In this document: positions 43,923 to 53,163 of the stretch, piece after piece
Numbering within the stretch: position 1 is the stretch's first letter
How the letters are laid out: every line of letters begins with the position of its first letter
Assembly: GCF_004102025.1 (NCBI RefSeq)
Contig: NZ_CP025228.1
Location: forward strand, 1,116,001 to 1,180,000
DNA length: 64,000 nucleotides
Origin: Actinomyces qiguomingii
GTDB lineage: Bacteria; Actinomycetota; Actinomycetes; Actinomycetales; Actinomycetaceae
Reading direction: 5' to 3'
Made by a program: the position numbers and the translations under genes
Notes under the pieces: model-generated
The model's database searches: none
The model's input: only the letters and a program-made list of their open reading frames with translations
What the model was told of the DNA's origin: nothing

Positions 43923-44049
43923 GGTGTCGCAGAATGCAGTACTTTCATTCGTCGCGCCTGCGGTGAGCTGGTCGCGAACCGCATGATTGCGCGGTTGTTT
44001 CGGATGGCTGCCGGGCGGGAGTGGATAAAGTGCTGCATTTTGTGACACC
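43923..44049. mobile_element. 127-bp TIR element E3 (MITE-like)
   Basis: GGTGTCGCAGAATGCAGTAC plus TTT at the left and AAAGTGCTGCATTTTGTGAC plus ACC at the right are inverted repeats with four mismatches in 23. An inner AACCGC/GCGGTT pair brackets GCATGATT near the centre. Length and the position of the central GCATG agree with E2, but the ends differ except for GTGTC. No coding capacity. Confidence 0.6.
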
Positions 44050-44299
44050 GATGCCGGTGGGATCTCGGATCTAGCCCCAGCCGGGGCTGGATCGCGGTTC
44101 TCAGTTTGGAGCGTCTGAGCGCGCCTGCCAGGCTAGCCAAGCTCTTGTACGCGCGCTGGTCCAAGGCCAGGCCGCCGCGCCATTCGCCTATCAGCCGCCA
44201 AGCGCGGTGCGACCGGAGACACCGAGACACGCCCCTTTGCCACCCATCCCGACCAACACCCACATCCTCAGACCCGGGTGGGGTGGCGTGGAGGAGCTC
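44050..44299. other. Gene-free DNA, possible decayed copy of the TTGGACCG repeat family
   Basis: On the minus strand ATGTGGGTGTTGG, CTTGGACC and GCGCTCAGACGCTCCAAAC occur in the same order as in copies 1 and 2, but conservation is weak. No gene is supported. Confidence 0.35.
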
Positions 44300-45034
44300 T
44301 CAGTCATCGTCGGCGACATCGATCACCAAGCGGGTGGGGTTGGTAAGCGTGAAGATCCGGAATGTCTGTGAGTCGGTGCCCAGCACCACCTGGAACTGGT
44401 CTTCGAAGGCCAGGTCGAGGTAGGCCTCCTCAATGCCATCGTCATCGTCGCGCCCGACGGCGTCGAAGTCGAAGCGCACCGGCTCGGTGTAGGCCACCGC
44501 CTGCTGCTCCTCGCTGATGGGCATTGTCACTCCGGTGCCGGTAACCACTAGCGTGAAATCCCCATCGACGTTGATCGGGTCGCCCTTGCCCTGCGTATAG
44601 GCCTGATCGGTCCACTGCGCGGACCAGCCCGGCGTGCCCTCACCGGAGAACTCCACCACGAAACGCGAGTAGTCCTCGTCATCGTGGGAGCCGATGCGCA
44701 CGTCGGAGATGATCAGCTCCGAGCCCTCGGCCGCCGGCTGCCCTTCGGCGCCGGTGCCCCAGGCGGGTGTTCCCGATGTGCCGGCCTCCTCCTGGGTGAG
44801 CGAGCCGGTGATGGTAGGAACCTGGGAGGCGGCTGGTGACTGCGGTGCGGAGGCGTTATCGGTGGCCGCAACGGAGCCGGTCGAATCGGACGGAGCAGCG
44901 GGTGATGCGGAAGCCGCGGCGCCACCGTCGGAGCCGGAACCGCAGGCACCCAGTGTGAGGGTGCCGGTCAGTAGCAGGGCTAGGGCGGGCAGCAGCGTGC
45001 GGCGAGCCAGGCAGGGTGAGTTTGCAGTTGTCAT
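44300..45034 (-). CDS. Lipoprotein with AMIN-like domain
   Basis: A 244-aa secreted lipoprotein. A basic N terminus and hydrophobic core (LLPALALLLTGTLTL) end in the lipobox LGAC. A 75-residue low-complexity Ser/Ala/Thr linker follows, then a globular domain (LIISDVRIGSHDDEDYSRFV to IFTLTNPTRLVIDV) of the AMIN-like type seen in actinobacterial envelope proteins. Such domains may bind cell-wall polymers; function is not established. ATG with AGGAG upstream. It is divergent from ddl. Confidence 0.85.
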   Translation of the reverse strand: MTTANSPCLARRTLLPALALLLTGTLTLGACGSGSDGGAAASASPAAPSDSTGSVAATDNASAPQSPAASQVPTITGSLTQEEAGTSGTPAWGTGAEGQPAAEGSELIISDVRIGSHDDEDYSRFVVEFSGEGTPGWSAQWTDQAYTQGKGDPINVDGDFTLVVTGTGVTMPISEEQQAVAYTEPVRFDFDAVGRDDDDGIEEAYLDLAFEDQFQVVLGTDSQTFRIFTLTNPTRLVIDVADDD

Positions 45035-45201
45035 GGCGTCTCCTGACCTCGGATGAACCAGGTGATCTCCAGCATACGGAAACGGCGCCCCCGGCGCATC
45101 CGTCGCAGACAATCAAGGCTGTCGGTTACTCCCAGTCCAGGTGTTGCCGGCACTGAGCTGGTATTCACAACGCCTTACGGGGCCGTTCGGCCATGGAGCG
45201 G

Positions 45202-45214
45202 TAGCGTTGTCGCC
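45202..45214 (+). promoter_or_regulatory. Leaderless-type -10 element
   Basis: TAGCGT, 7 nt, then the ATG of ddl. Confidence 0.5.
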
Positions 45215-46432
45215 ATGTCGGCCTCCAACGCAGCCAGTGCAACCAGCAGCGGTGCCACCGCGGACTTCGACCCCTCCGCGTCGATTAATGCCGCCCCGAC
45301 CAGCCGTCGTGGACGCAAGCCGCGCGTCGCCGTAGTCTTCGGCGGGCGAAGCGGCGAACACTCCATCTCCTGTGCCACCGCTGCCGGGGTACTGGATGCC
45401 ATCGACCGGGACCGCTACGACGTCATGCCCATCGGCATAACCCGCCAGGGCAAGTGGGTGCTCGTGGATGACGACCCCGACGCCCTGCGCTTGGACGACG
45501 CCCGCCCCCCGGTGGAGATCACCACCGACGGGCTCGGCCGCGGCGAACTGGCCATGCGGTTGGGCGGTGGGAACCTGACCGCGATCACACCCGCCGGCCC
45601 CGAGGTGCTCGGCGCCGTCGACGTCGTGCTGCCGCTGCTGCACGGCCCCTATGGTGAGGACGGCACCATCCAGGGCATGCTGGAGATGCTGGGCCTGCCC
45701 TATGTGGGCTGCGGCGTGCTCGCCTCCGCCGCCGGCATGGACAAGCAGGTCACCAAGGTCCTCCTGCAGGCCGCCGGCATCCCCACCGCCCCGCATGTAC
45801 TCGTCGAGGCGCACCGGTGGAGCCGTGATAAGGCCGCTGTTCTCGCCCAGTGCGCCGAGTTGACCCGCCCCCTGTTCGTCAAACCCGCCCGCGCCGGCTC
45901 CTCCCTGGGCATCACCCGGGTGGAGGACCTGGCCGACCTGGAGGCGGCCATCGAAACCGCCCGCGCGGTGGACCCCAAGGTGCTGGTCGAATCCGGCGTT
46001 GTCGGCCGCGAGATCGAGGTCGCGGTCCTCTCCGGGCACGGCGACGACGCCCCCCGCGTGGCCGAGCCCGGCGAGATCGTCATGGACGCCGCTCACGGTG
46101 CCGGCGAGTTCTACGACTACGAAACCAAGTACCTGGCCCACGACGCCGTCGCCATGGTCTGCCCCGCCCACATTGCCTCGGCCGAGCGCGAGTTGCTCAT
46201 GCGCCGGGCCGCTGAGGCCTTCGTCGCCATCGGTGGGGAGGGGCTTACCCGCGTCGACTTCTTCCTCACCCCGGATGGGGAGGCGATTGTCAACGAGGTC
46301 AACACCATGCCCGGCTTCACTCCCTTCTCCATGTACCCCTACATGTGGCAGGTATCCGGGCTGCCCTACCGTGACCTGGTCACCGAGCTGATCGAGCTGG
46401 CGTTGGAGCGCCCCAGAGATGTCAACCGCTGA
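45215..46432 (+). CDS. ddl: D-alanine--D-alanine ligase
   Basis: A 405-aa ATP-grasp ligase that makes the D-Ala-D-Ala dipeptide of peptidoglycan. The N-terminal VVFGGRSGEHSISC (about 40-53), LLHGPYGEDGTIQG, and the C-terminal EVNTMPGFTPFSMYPYMW are diagnostic. The last motif's FSMYP resembles D-Ala rather than D-Lac ligases, but specificity is not certain. The ATG giving MSASNAAS follows a TAGCGT hexamer by 7 nt; the open frame extends further upstream without conservation. thiL overlaps its 3' end by 14 bp. Confidence 0.95.
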   Translation: MSASNAASATSSGATADFDPSASINAAPTSRRGRKPRVAVVFGGRSGEHSISCATAAGVLDAIDRDRYDVMPIGITRQGKWVLVDDDPDALRLDDARPPVEITTDGLGRGELAMRLGGGNLTAITPAGPEVLGAVDVVLPLLHGPYGEDGTIQGMLEMLGLPYVGCGVLASAAGMDKQVTKVLLQAAGIPTAPHVLVEAHRWSRDKAAVLAQCAELTRPLFVKPARAGSSLGITRVEDLADLEAAIETARAVDPKVLVESGVVGREIEVAVLSGHGDDAPRVAEPGEIVMDAAHGAGEFYDYETKYLAHDAVAMVCPAHIASAERELLMRRAAEAFVAIGGEGLTRVDFFLTPDGEAIVNEVNTMPGFTPFSMYPYMWQVSGLPYRDLVTELIELALERPRDVNR

Positions 46433-47690
46433 TGCGTCCGCAGGCCGGGCGGGTTCCGGGCCTTCCCCGCACGGGTATGACCCCGAGCCGACCGCTTCCG
46501 GCGGTGCTCCCATCCTCGGCTCTATTCCTGCCGGGGATTCCATTGACGCCGCGTTAGACTCTGCCCCCACTGTTGCTGACTTGGGGGAGGAGGAGCTGCT
46601 GGCCGCCATCACGCCGCTATTGCCGCAGGCGGCTCGCGCGGAGGTTCCCAGCGGGGACGACGCCGCCGTGGTCGCCGCCCCGGACGGACGCTACTGCGTG
46701 AGCACTGACGTGCTCGTCCAGGGCGAGCACTTCCGCACCGACTGGTCCACCGGCCGCGACGTCGGGGCGCGCGCCGCCGCCCAAAACCTTGCCGACATCG
46801 CCGCCATGGGAGCCGTACCGACAGCGCTGGTGGTGAGCCTGGTGCTGCCGCGTACCACCCCGGTGCGCTGGGTGCAGGACCTGGCCCGCGGCTTCGCCGA
46901 CGCGTGTGCGGGCACGGATGCGGGCGTGGTCGGCGGCGATCTGAGCACCGGGGACCGGCTAGTTGTCGCCGTCACGGTCCACGGCGACCTGGAAGGGCGT
47001 CACCCGGTGCTGCGCTCGGGCGCCCGGCCCGGAGACCTTGTGGTCCACTGCGGCACTCTCGGCCGTTCGGCCGCCGGGCTCGCGCTGCTACAGGCCGGCC
47101 TGGATGACCGCGGTGCTGGCTGGGCAGATGCTGTCGCCGCCCGCTCCGGTGGGCGTGGCAACACGTGCGACGGTGTATATACGCAGGCCGGCGATGGTGC
47201 CAGTAGGGAGACCCGCGACGTCGCCACCGAGGCCGCCGCCCACTGCCTGCGCATCTACCGGGCGCCGGTTCCGCCACTGGCTGCGGGACCCGCCCTGGCC
47301 GACGCCGGAGCTACCGCCATGCTGGACGTTTCCGACGGGCTGCTGCGAGACGCGGACCGGATTGCCCGGGCCAGTGGGGTTGTCCTTGACATAGCCGATC
47401 CTGAAGATGACCCGGGTGTCGGGCTGATACATGACCTCGCCGTGCTGGAGCCGGTCGCGCTGCTGCTGCGCGAGGATGCTGCGGATGCGCGCAGCCTGGC
47501 GCGGGCCTGGGCGCTGACCGGGGGAGAGGACCACGGCCTGCTGGCCACGCTCCCGCCGTCGGCCCGGGAGCTGCCCGATGGCGCGCGCGTGATAGGAGCC
47601 GTGCGCGCCCGGCGTGACGGCGAGCTCGCGGGTGCGCTGGCCGGTGGGCGCGTGCCTGAAAAGCTCGGTTGGGACCACTTCAGTAGCTAG
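46419..47690 (+). CDS. thiL: Thiamine-monophosphate kinase
   Basis: A 423-aa AIR-synthase-fold kinase that phosphorylates thiamine phosphate to the diphosphate cofactor. SGDDAAVV, TDVLVQGEHFRTDW, the VGGDLS motif, MLDVSDGLLRDADRIA and TGGEDHGLLA are present. It is about 90 residues longer than most ThiL: an N-terminal extension of some 45 residues and an insertion near residues 240-270 (GGRGNTCDGVYTQAG onward). The start overlaps ddl; a later start inside the extension cannot be excluded. A strong terminator follows. Confidence 0.92.
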   Translation: MSTADASAGRAGSGPSPHGYDPEPTASGGAPILGSIPAGDSIDAALDSAPTVADLGEEELLAAITPLLPQAARAEVPSGDDAAVVAAPDGRYCVSTDVLVQGEHFRTDWSTGRDVGARAAAQNLADIAAMGAVPTALVVSLVLPRTTPVRWVQDLARGFADACAGTDAGVVGGDLSTGDRLVVAVTVHGDLEGRHPVLRSGARPGDLVVHCGTLGRSAAGLALLQAGLDDRGAGWADAVAARSGGRGNTCDGVYTQAGDGASRETRDVATEAAAHCLRIYRAPVPPLAAGPALADAGATAMLDVSDGLLRDADRIARASGVVLDIADPEDDPGVGLIHDLAVLEPVALLLREDAADARSLARAWALTGGEDHGLLATLPPSARELPDGARVIGAVRARRDGELAGALAGGRVPEKLGWDHFSS

Positions 47691-47710
47691 GCGACCGGTA
47701 GGGTGAACAG

Positions 47711-47745
47711 AAGGCCGCCGTCCGCGGGCGCGGGACGGCGGCCTT
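47711..47745. terminator. Bidirectional terminator between thiL and rpmB
   Basis: A perfect 13-bp stem (AAGGCCGCCGTCC with GGACGGCGGCCTT) and 9-nt loop between convergent genes. The symmetric AA/TT ends suit termination in both directions. Confidence 0.85.
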
Positions 47746-47773
47746 GAATGCCCAGCAGGCGGGTGCAGCGCGC

Positions 47774-47965
47774 TCAGATGTTGCGCGTCACCTTGCCGGC
47801 CTTGAGGCAGGACGTGCACACGTTGAGGCGCTTGGGGGTGCCATTCACGAGAGCACGTACACGCTGAATGTTCGGGTTCCACCGGCGGCTGGTCCGCACA
47901 TGGGAGTGCGAGACGCTCTTGCCGAAGACGGGGCCCTTGCCGCAGACGTCGCACACAGCAGCCAC
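47774..47965 (-). CDS. rpmB: 50S ribosomal protein L28
   Basis: A 63-aa protein starting MAAVCDVCGKGPVFGKSVSH, the conserved N terminus of L28. It keeps two zinc-type cysteine pairs (CDVC and CTSC), so it is the zinc-binding form, in contrast to the cysteine-free L32 in this window. The GTG start has AGGAG 8 nt upstream. It lies opposite in strand to thiL and the DAK2 gene, as in other actinobacteria. Confidence 0.95.
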   Translation of the reverse strand: MAAVCDVCGKGPVFGKSVSHSHVRTSRRWNPNIQRVRALVNGTPKRLNVCTSCLKAGKVTRNI

Positions 47966-48254
47966 GGTTCCACTCCTGAATCTTCTTGGTGTAAGCGCAC
48001 GGGCACCACGCCCGACGCCGGGTCTACCGCCCGGCGACACCGGTCGCGGGCAACCCCAGCACTTTAACCGAAACGGCCCGCCGCCCCAAGCGGAGCGACT
48101 ATGGGCTCGCGCACACGCCAGGCCGCGTCCGGAAGCGCGATCACGCATCACCCATTAATCTGAGCCCGGTGGATCCGCATCGGCTCACGCACGCATTCAG
48201 AGTGGACAGTTGTCGATATCGGTCATCAGCACACTACCGCAGGGGAGGATGGGC

Positions 48255-50069
48255 GTGGCACAACGCACAGGCACCGGCTATGCCGGCGCGCCCGTAATCA
48301 CCGCGCCGTTGCTGCGCGCCTGGCTCGAAGCCGCCCGCACGGTTGCCCAGTCCACCCGCGGTCTGGTCGACTCCCTCAATGTCTTCCCCGTTCCCGACGC
48401 CGACACGGGCACCAACGTCCTGCTCACTGTCCGCTCCGCCTGCGACGCCCTCGCCCTGCTGCCACCCGGCGCCGACCTGGCCCAGGCCGCCCGCGCCGCC
48501 GCCGACGGCGCCATACGCGGCGCCCGCGGCAACTCCGGACTGTTGATCTCACAGGTGCTGGCCGCATTGGCGGACGTGTGCGCAGAGGCTCCCGACCCAG
48601 CCGCATTGCGCCCCGTCGAACTCGTCCACGCCTATGAGCGCATCGCCGCCACCACCTGGAACGCGGTTTCCCGGCCGGTGGCCGGCACCCTGCTGACCGT
48701 CGCCAGGGACGCCGCCGTCGGTGCCCGCACCGCCTTCGAGGAGTCCACCGCCGCGGCGCCGGTGACCGTATCCACCGTTGCGGCCTCCGCGGCCTTCGGT
48801 GCCCAGGAGAGTGTGGTGGAGACTGCCGGCCTGGGACACGGCGCAGTCGACGCGGGCGGGGCCGCACTAATGCTCATGTACACCAGCCTGTCCGACACCG
48901 TGGACGCGGCCGACTCGCCTACCGGTCCCGCCTCGCTGCCCTGCACGGATGTGGCCCGCCAGATGCTTGATGACCTGGTCGCCGGTTCCACTCACGGTGC
49001 CGGGGCCCGCGACGCTGAGGGCTCCTTCTCCACCGGCGAGTTCGAGGTCATGTACCTGTTGGAGGCCACCGCCGCCCAGGCCGCCGAGCTGCGCCGCGAA
49101 CTGGAGGACATAGGCGATTCCGTGGGAGTGGTCGGCACGCCCGACGCGCTGGGCGTGGGCATGTTCCAGGTCCACGTACACACCGACACACCCCGTGCCG
49201 CCCTGCCCCGCAGTGGCCGCGCCCGCCAGGTGTGCATACACCATCTGCACCCGACAGCACTCGCCGTCGTGCCGACCTGGGAGGCCGATGAGCCGCCCCT
49301 GCCGACCACCACGCCCGCAGATGGGCGCGTGGTCTCCTTCGAACGTCTGGCCGCCCGCCGCTCGACGGCGCAGACGGTCGACGACGCAAAGATCCCTGAT
49401 GCCGCACCGATTAAGCAGGGTGTCGGCGTTATCGCCTGTACTCGGGCTCCTGGCCTGATCGAGCAGTTCGCCCGCACCGGCGCGGTGGTGGTGTTGAATC
49501 CCGAACGCGACGGCATTGTCCGCGCCGCCGGTGATCTCGGTGCCACCCAGGCCATCGTCCTGCCTTGCGACCCGCGGGCGGCCGCAAGCGCCCATGAAGC
49601 AGCCCGTTTCCTCGCCGCCCGCTCCGCCGTCTCGGCGGTGCGCGGCGCCGGAACCGGGGAAACCGCCCGCACTGTCCCCGACGGCGTGCGGCTGCTGGTG
49701 TGTGATACCGACGATGAGGCCCGGGTCCTGGCGGCTGCCGTGGCCGTCGCCGGGCAGGGCGAGCACACCGAACTAGGCGAGCTGGCCACCCGCGCCGGAG
49801 GCGTCGCTGCAGCCGTGCGCACCACCGCCCTGTCGGGCGCGGATGCGGAAACCGACGCCGTCGGCGCCGCCCTGGCGGCGGCACTGCGCCCCGATGATGA
49901 GCTTGTCACCATCATCCTGGGACACGATGCTCTGCCGGATGTCGGCGCGGTCGCCGCCGGCGCTGTCGCCCGCTACGCCGAGCAGCAACTCGGCAGTGCC
50001 GACGCGATAGAGGTCGTTATTCATGCGGGCGCCCAGGCGAGCCCCGACGTCCTGCTCGCCATCGGGTGA
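48255..50069 (+). CDS. DAK2 domain protein, FakA/YloV-like
   Basis: A 604-aa protein. The N-terminal DhaL/DAK2 domain has the metal-phosphate motif NVFPVPDADTGTN and GARGNSGL. A middle region with GTPDALGVGMFQVHVHTD and a C-terminal DegV-related part follow. In Firmicutes FakA uses this layout to phosphorylate fatty acids bound to a FakB partner; no fakB lies here, so the substrate is inferred. The GTG is favoured by AGGGGAGG 6 nt upstream; a TTG fifteen codons earlier is possible. The recG start overlaps its stop. Confidence 0.88.
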   Translation: MAQRTGTGYAGAPVITAPLLRAWLEAARTVAQSTRGLVDSLNVFPVPDADTGTNVLLTVRSACDALALLPPGADLAQAARAAADGAIRGARGNSGLLISQVLAALADVCAEAPDPAALRPVELVHAYERIAATTWNAVSRPVAGTLLTVARDAAVGARTAFEESTAAAPVTVSTVAASAAFGAQESVVETAGLGHGAVDAGGAALMLMYTSLSDTVDAADSPTGPASLPCTDVARQMLDDLVAGSTHGAGARDAEGSFSTGEFEVMYLLEATAAQAAELRRELEDIGDSVGVVGTPDALGVGMFQVHVHTDTPRAALPRSGRARQVCIHHLHPTALAVVPTWEADEPPLPTTTPADGRVVSFERLAARRSTAQTVDDAKIPDAAPIKQGVGVIACTRAPGLIEQFARTGAVVVLNPERDGIVRAAGDLGATQAIVLPCDPRAAASAHEAARFLAARSAVSAVRGAGTGETARTVPDGVRLLVCDTDDEARVLAAAVAVAGQGEHTELGELATRAGGVAAAVRTTALSGADAETDAVGAALAAALRPDDELVTIILGHDALPDVGAVAAGAVARYAEQQLGSADAIEVVIHAGAQASPDVLLAIG

Positions 50070-52396
50070 GCACGATGACGCCGACCACCCCGACCGATCC
50101 CTCCCGGCGCGGCCCACGCGGCGCCGTCCCCCTGCTCGACCGCCCCCTGGATAGACTGATCGGCAAAGCCACGACTGCTCAGTTATCCAAGCAGGGAATC
50201 ACTACGCCCCGCGGTCTGCTGCGCCTGTTCCCGCGCCGCTACGACACCTGGGGCGACCTGACCGACCTGCGCACCCTGAAGGACGGCGAACAGGCCACGA
50301 TTCAGGCGCAGGTGGTGCGTGCCGCCGCCCGCCGCACCCGCGGCGGCCGTCCGCCGGCATTGCTGGAGGCCACCGTAACCGACGGGGTTACCACCATGGG
50401 CCTGGTCATGTTCGGCAACCCCGGCCAGATGCACCACCACGCCGAGCAGCTTGCCCCCGGCACCACTGTGCTGCTCAGCGGCAAAGTGGGGCTGCACCGC
50501 GGCCGCCGACAGCTGGCGGTCTCCCGCTTCCAGGTGCTAGACGAGCTCGACGACGCCGAACGCGAGGCGCTCCTCGCCCGCCCCATGCCCATTTACCCGG
50601 CCACCGAGGCCATGCCCTCCTGGATGGTGGCCCGGGCCGTGCGCGCCGTCCTGGATAAGGTCGGCCCGGGCGACGTTCCTGAACCACTACCCGAACAGGT
50701 GCGCATCGCCGAGCGACTCGTTGACGCCCTAACCTCTTACCGGTGGGTGCACGCCCCCGAGGAGGCCTCCCAGTGGCGTGCGGCCCGCCGCCGGCTGCGC
50801 CATGAGGAGGCTTTTGTGTTGCAGGCGGCTCTCGTGCAGCGGCGCATTCAGCACGCCGCAGAGCACACCGCAGTCGCCTGGCCGGTTCCCGGTCCCGACT
50901 CGCTGCTGGCCGACCTGGACGCCGCCCTGCCGTATACGCTCACTGCTGGGCAGGCGCGGGTAGGCGGCCATATCGCCAATGCCCTGAACTCCACCGCACC
51001 CATGCAGTTGCTGCTTCAGGGCGATGTCGGAAGCGGTAAGACCCTGGTGGCCCTGCGCGCCATGCTGCAAGTGGTCGGCGCGGGCGGGCAGGCCGCTCTG
51101 TTGGCCCCCACCGAGATCCTGGCCGCCCAACACCGCGCCTCCTTGGAGGCCCTGCTCGGTCCGCTGGCTCGCGCGGGCATGCTCGACGGGGCGCAGCGCG
51201 CCACTCGCGTCAGGCTGCTGACCGGCTCCACTGCACCCGCGCAGCGCCGCGAACTGCTGACAGATCTGGCGGGTGGGGAGCCGACCATTGTGGTGGGCAC
51301 GCATGCTCTGCTGTCCCAAACCGTGCAAATCCCCTTTCTGGGGCTGATCGTCGTCGACGAGCAGCACCGCTTCGGTGTAGCCCAGCGTGACGCGCTGCGT
51401 GAGCGGGGCGGTGTCACCGACCCGGCGACCGGTGCCCAGCGCACCCCGCATCTGCTGGTCATGACCGCCACCCCCATCCCGCGGACCATCGCCATGACCA
51501 TATTCGGGGACCTGGACACGGCCGTGCTCGACGAGCTGCCCGGCGGTCGCAGCCCGATCGGCACCACCCTGGTGCCCTGGGGGCGTGAGTCCTGGGTGGA
51601 GCGCATCTGGAAACGCGCCGCTGAGGAGGTGGCTGCCGGCGGGCGCGTATACGTGGTTTGCCCGCGCATTGACGTCGATGACTCCGAGCATGCCGGAGTC
51701 GACCAGGAGGAGCCGGAACCGCCGTCGGCCGCACTCCTGGATGAGGTGGGCGAGCTGTCGGAGCAGACGGCCCCGGCCCGGCCACTGGCCGCCGTCACCG
51801 AGTGGGTACAGCGGCTCACCGACGAGCCCGCGCTCGCGGGCATCGGCATCGGCGCGGTGACCGGAAGGATGACGGCCGCGGAGAAGGACGCCGCCATGGA
51901 GGACTTCGCCTCCGGACGCACCCCGGTGCTGGTGTGTACCACGGTGGTGGAGGTGGGCGTGGATGTGCCAGAGGCCTCCATGATGGTCATCCTTGATGCC
52001 GACCGCTTCGGACTGTCCCAGCTGCACCAGTTACGCGGACGCGTGGGACGCGGCGAGCGCGAATCCGTATGTGTGGCGGTGACCGGGGTGGAGGTCGGCA
52101 GTCCGGCCTACCACCGGCTCAAGGCCTTCGGAGACATCGGCGATGGCTTCCGGCTGGCGGAGGCGGACCTGGAGCTGCGCCGCGAGGGCAATGTGCTCGG
52201 TGCCGCCCAGTCGGGACGGCACAGCGACCTGGACGTGTTGCGCGTGACTCGCGACGGTGCGATTATCGCCCGGGCGCGGGCGCAGGCGGAGGCGATACTC
52301 GCGGCCGATCCGACGCTGGCAGAGCATCGGGACCTGGCGGCCGCCATTGCCGATCGCCTGGACGAGGAGGCCGGCGCCTACCTGGAGCGGTCCTAA
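50066..52396 (+). CDS. recG: ATP-dependent DNA helicase RecG
   Basis: A 776-aa helicase that reverses stalled forks and processes recombination intermediates. The N-terminal wedge/OB domain is followed by Walker A GDVGSGKT (about 319-326), DEQH box (about 431-434), MTATPIPRT, and the RecG C-terminal motifs QLHQLRGRVGRGE and EGNVLGAAQSG. It overlaps the DAK2 gene by 4 bp; the GTG start is used, with an in-frame ATG three codons later. It is normally followed by rsmD on the same strand; here a toxin-antitoxin pair follows and rsmD is reversed. Confidence 0.96.
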   Translation: MSTMTPTTPTDPSRRGPRGAVPLLDRPLDRLIGKATTAQLSKQGITTPRGLLRLFPRRYDTWGDLTDLRTLKDGEQATIQAQVVRAAARRTRGGRPPALLEATVTDGVTTMGLVMFGNPGQMHHHAEQLAPGTTVLLSGKVGLHRGRRQLAVSRFQVLDELDDAEREALLARPMPIYPATEAMPSWMVARAVRAVLDKVGPGDVPEPLPEQVRIAERLVDALTSYRWVHAPEEASQWRAARRRLRHEEAFVLQAALVQRRIQHAAEHTAVAWPVPGPDSLLADLDAALPYTLTAGQARVGGHIANALNSTAPMQLLLQGDVGSGKTLVALRAMLQVVGAGGQAALLAPTEILAAQHRASLEALLGPLARAGMLDGAQRATRVRLLTGSTAPAQRRELLTDLAGGEPTIVVGTHALLSQTVQIPFLGLIVVDEQHRFGVAQRDALRERGGVTDPATGAQRTPHLLVMTATPIPRTIAMTIFGDLDTAVLDELPGGRSPIGTTLVPWGRESWVERIWKRAAEEVAAGGRVYVVCPRIDVDDSEHAGVDQEEPEPPSAALLDEVGELSEQTAPARPLAAVTEWVQRLTDEPALAGIGIGAVTGRMTAAEKDAAMEDFASGRTPVLVCTTVVEVGVDVPEASMMVILDADRFGLSQLHQLRGRVGRGERESVCVAVTGVEVGSPAYHRLKAFGDIGDGFRLAEADLELRREGNVLGAAQSGRHSDLDVLRVTRDGAIIARARAQAEAILAADPTLAEHRDLAAAIADRLDEEAGAYLERS

Positions 52397-52494
52397 ACGG
52401 GCGGGGCAGGCTCGGGCGCGGCATGGCTGGTGAGACGTCACGACTTGCGGCGGGGCCGTATCGGTATCGGGCATTGTCAGCCGCATCTTAGACC

Positions 52495-52513
52495 GGTACC
52501 ATAAACCCGTACC
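52495..52513. promoter_or_regulatory. Putative operator of the toxin-antitoxin pair
   Basis: GGTAC and GTACC are inverted around 9 bp (CATAAACCC), 35 bp before the antitoxin gene. YefM-type antitoxins bind palindromes containing GTAC, so autoregulation here is plausible. Confidence 0.5.
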
Positions 52514-52547
52514 ACTCGTCTTTCGCGCTACTGAACCGGAGGCTGCC

Positions 52548-52799
52548 ATGTCGATCAGCGCAACCGAGGCGCGGCGCACCCTGTTCCCGCTGATCGAGCG
52601 AGTCAACGCGGACCGGGACGCCGTCGAGATCGTCTCCCGCCACGGCAACGCCGTGCTCATGTCCGCCGACGAGTACTCGGCCTGGCAGGAGACGGCCTAT
52701 CTCTTCCGTTCACCCGAGAATGCCCGGCGCCTGCTGGACTCCTACGAGCGCGCCCGCGCAGGACGGGTCGAGGCCCACGAACTCGACCTCGACGACTGA
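52548..52799 (+). CDS. Antitoxin, Phd/YefM family
   Basis: An 83-aa antitoxin. The N-terminal half (ISATEARRTLFPLIERVN and VLMSADEYSAWQETAYL) is the DNA-binding and dimerisation fold of YefM. The C-terminal acidic helix (VEAHELDLDD) would wrap around the toxin. It precedes the toxin gene by 36 bp, the usual order. A GTAC palindrome upstream suggests self-repression. The unit is inserted between recG and rsmD. Confidence 0.92.
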   Translation: MSISATEARRTLFPLIERVNADRDAVEIVSRHGNAVLMSADEYSAWQETAYLFRSPENARRLLDSYERARAGRVEAHELDLDD

Positions 52800-52835
52800 C
52801 ACCGCCAGAGCGGTGCCCCGCCAAACGGTGACTCC

Positions 52836-53090
52836 ATGAGACTTGTCTGGGACTCCTCCGCCTGGGAGGACTACTGCTACTGGCAGACGGCCGACCGGCG
52901 CACGCTAAAACGCATCAACACACTCATCGCCGCCGCCCTGCGTGAACCCTTCGCCGGCATCGGCAAACCGGAACCGCTCAAGTACGGGGCTCCCGGCGCC
53001 TGGTCCCGGCGCATCACCGAGGAGCATCGACTGGTCTACTTGGTGGACGGCGAGGACCTGGTCATCCTGCAGGCCCGCTACCACTACTGA
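52836..53090 (+). CDS. Toxin, Txe/YoeB family endoribonuclease
   Basis: An 84-aa RelE-superfamily toxin that cleaves mRNA at the ribosome. It has VWDSSAWEDYCYWQTADRRT at the N terminus, GIGKPEPLKYG, and the C-terminal active-site pattern SRRITEEHRLVYLV with ARYHY at the end; the conserved Glu, Arg, His and Tyr are all present, so it looks functional. It is paired with the YefM-like antitoxin directly upstream. Confidence 0.93.
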   Translation: MRLVWDSSAWEDYCYWQTADRRTLKRINTLIAAALREPFAGIGKPEPLKYGAPGAWSRRITEEHRLVYLVDGEDLVILQARYHY

Positions 53091-53100
53091 CCCTTGTCGC

Positions 53101-53122
53101 CCCGCCGCTGCGTGACGGCGGG
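53101..53122. terminator. Hairpin between the toxin gene and rsmD
   Basis: CCCGCCG/CGGCGGG with an 8-nt loop, 10 bp after the toxin stop codon, between convergent genes. No T-tract. Confidence 0.5.
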
Positions 53123-53163
53123 TGCGGTCTTCGGGCGTGCCGCCACGGCTCGGGAGGGCCGAT

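Noticed and set aside
45113..46612. 499-codon minus-strand open frame opposite ddl and thiL
   Set aside because: The sense strand encodes unmistakable Ddl and ThiL; the antisense product has no family features.
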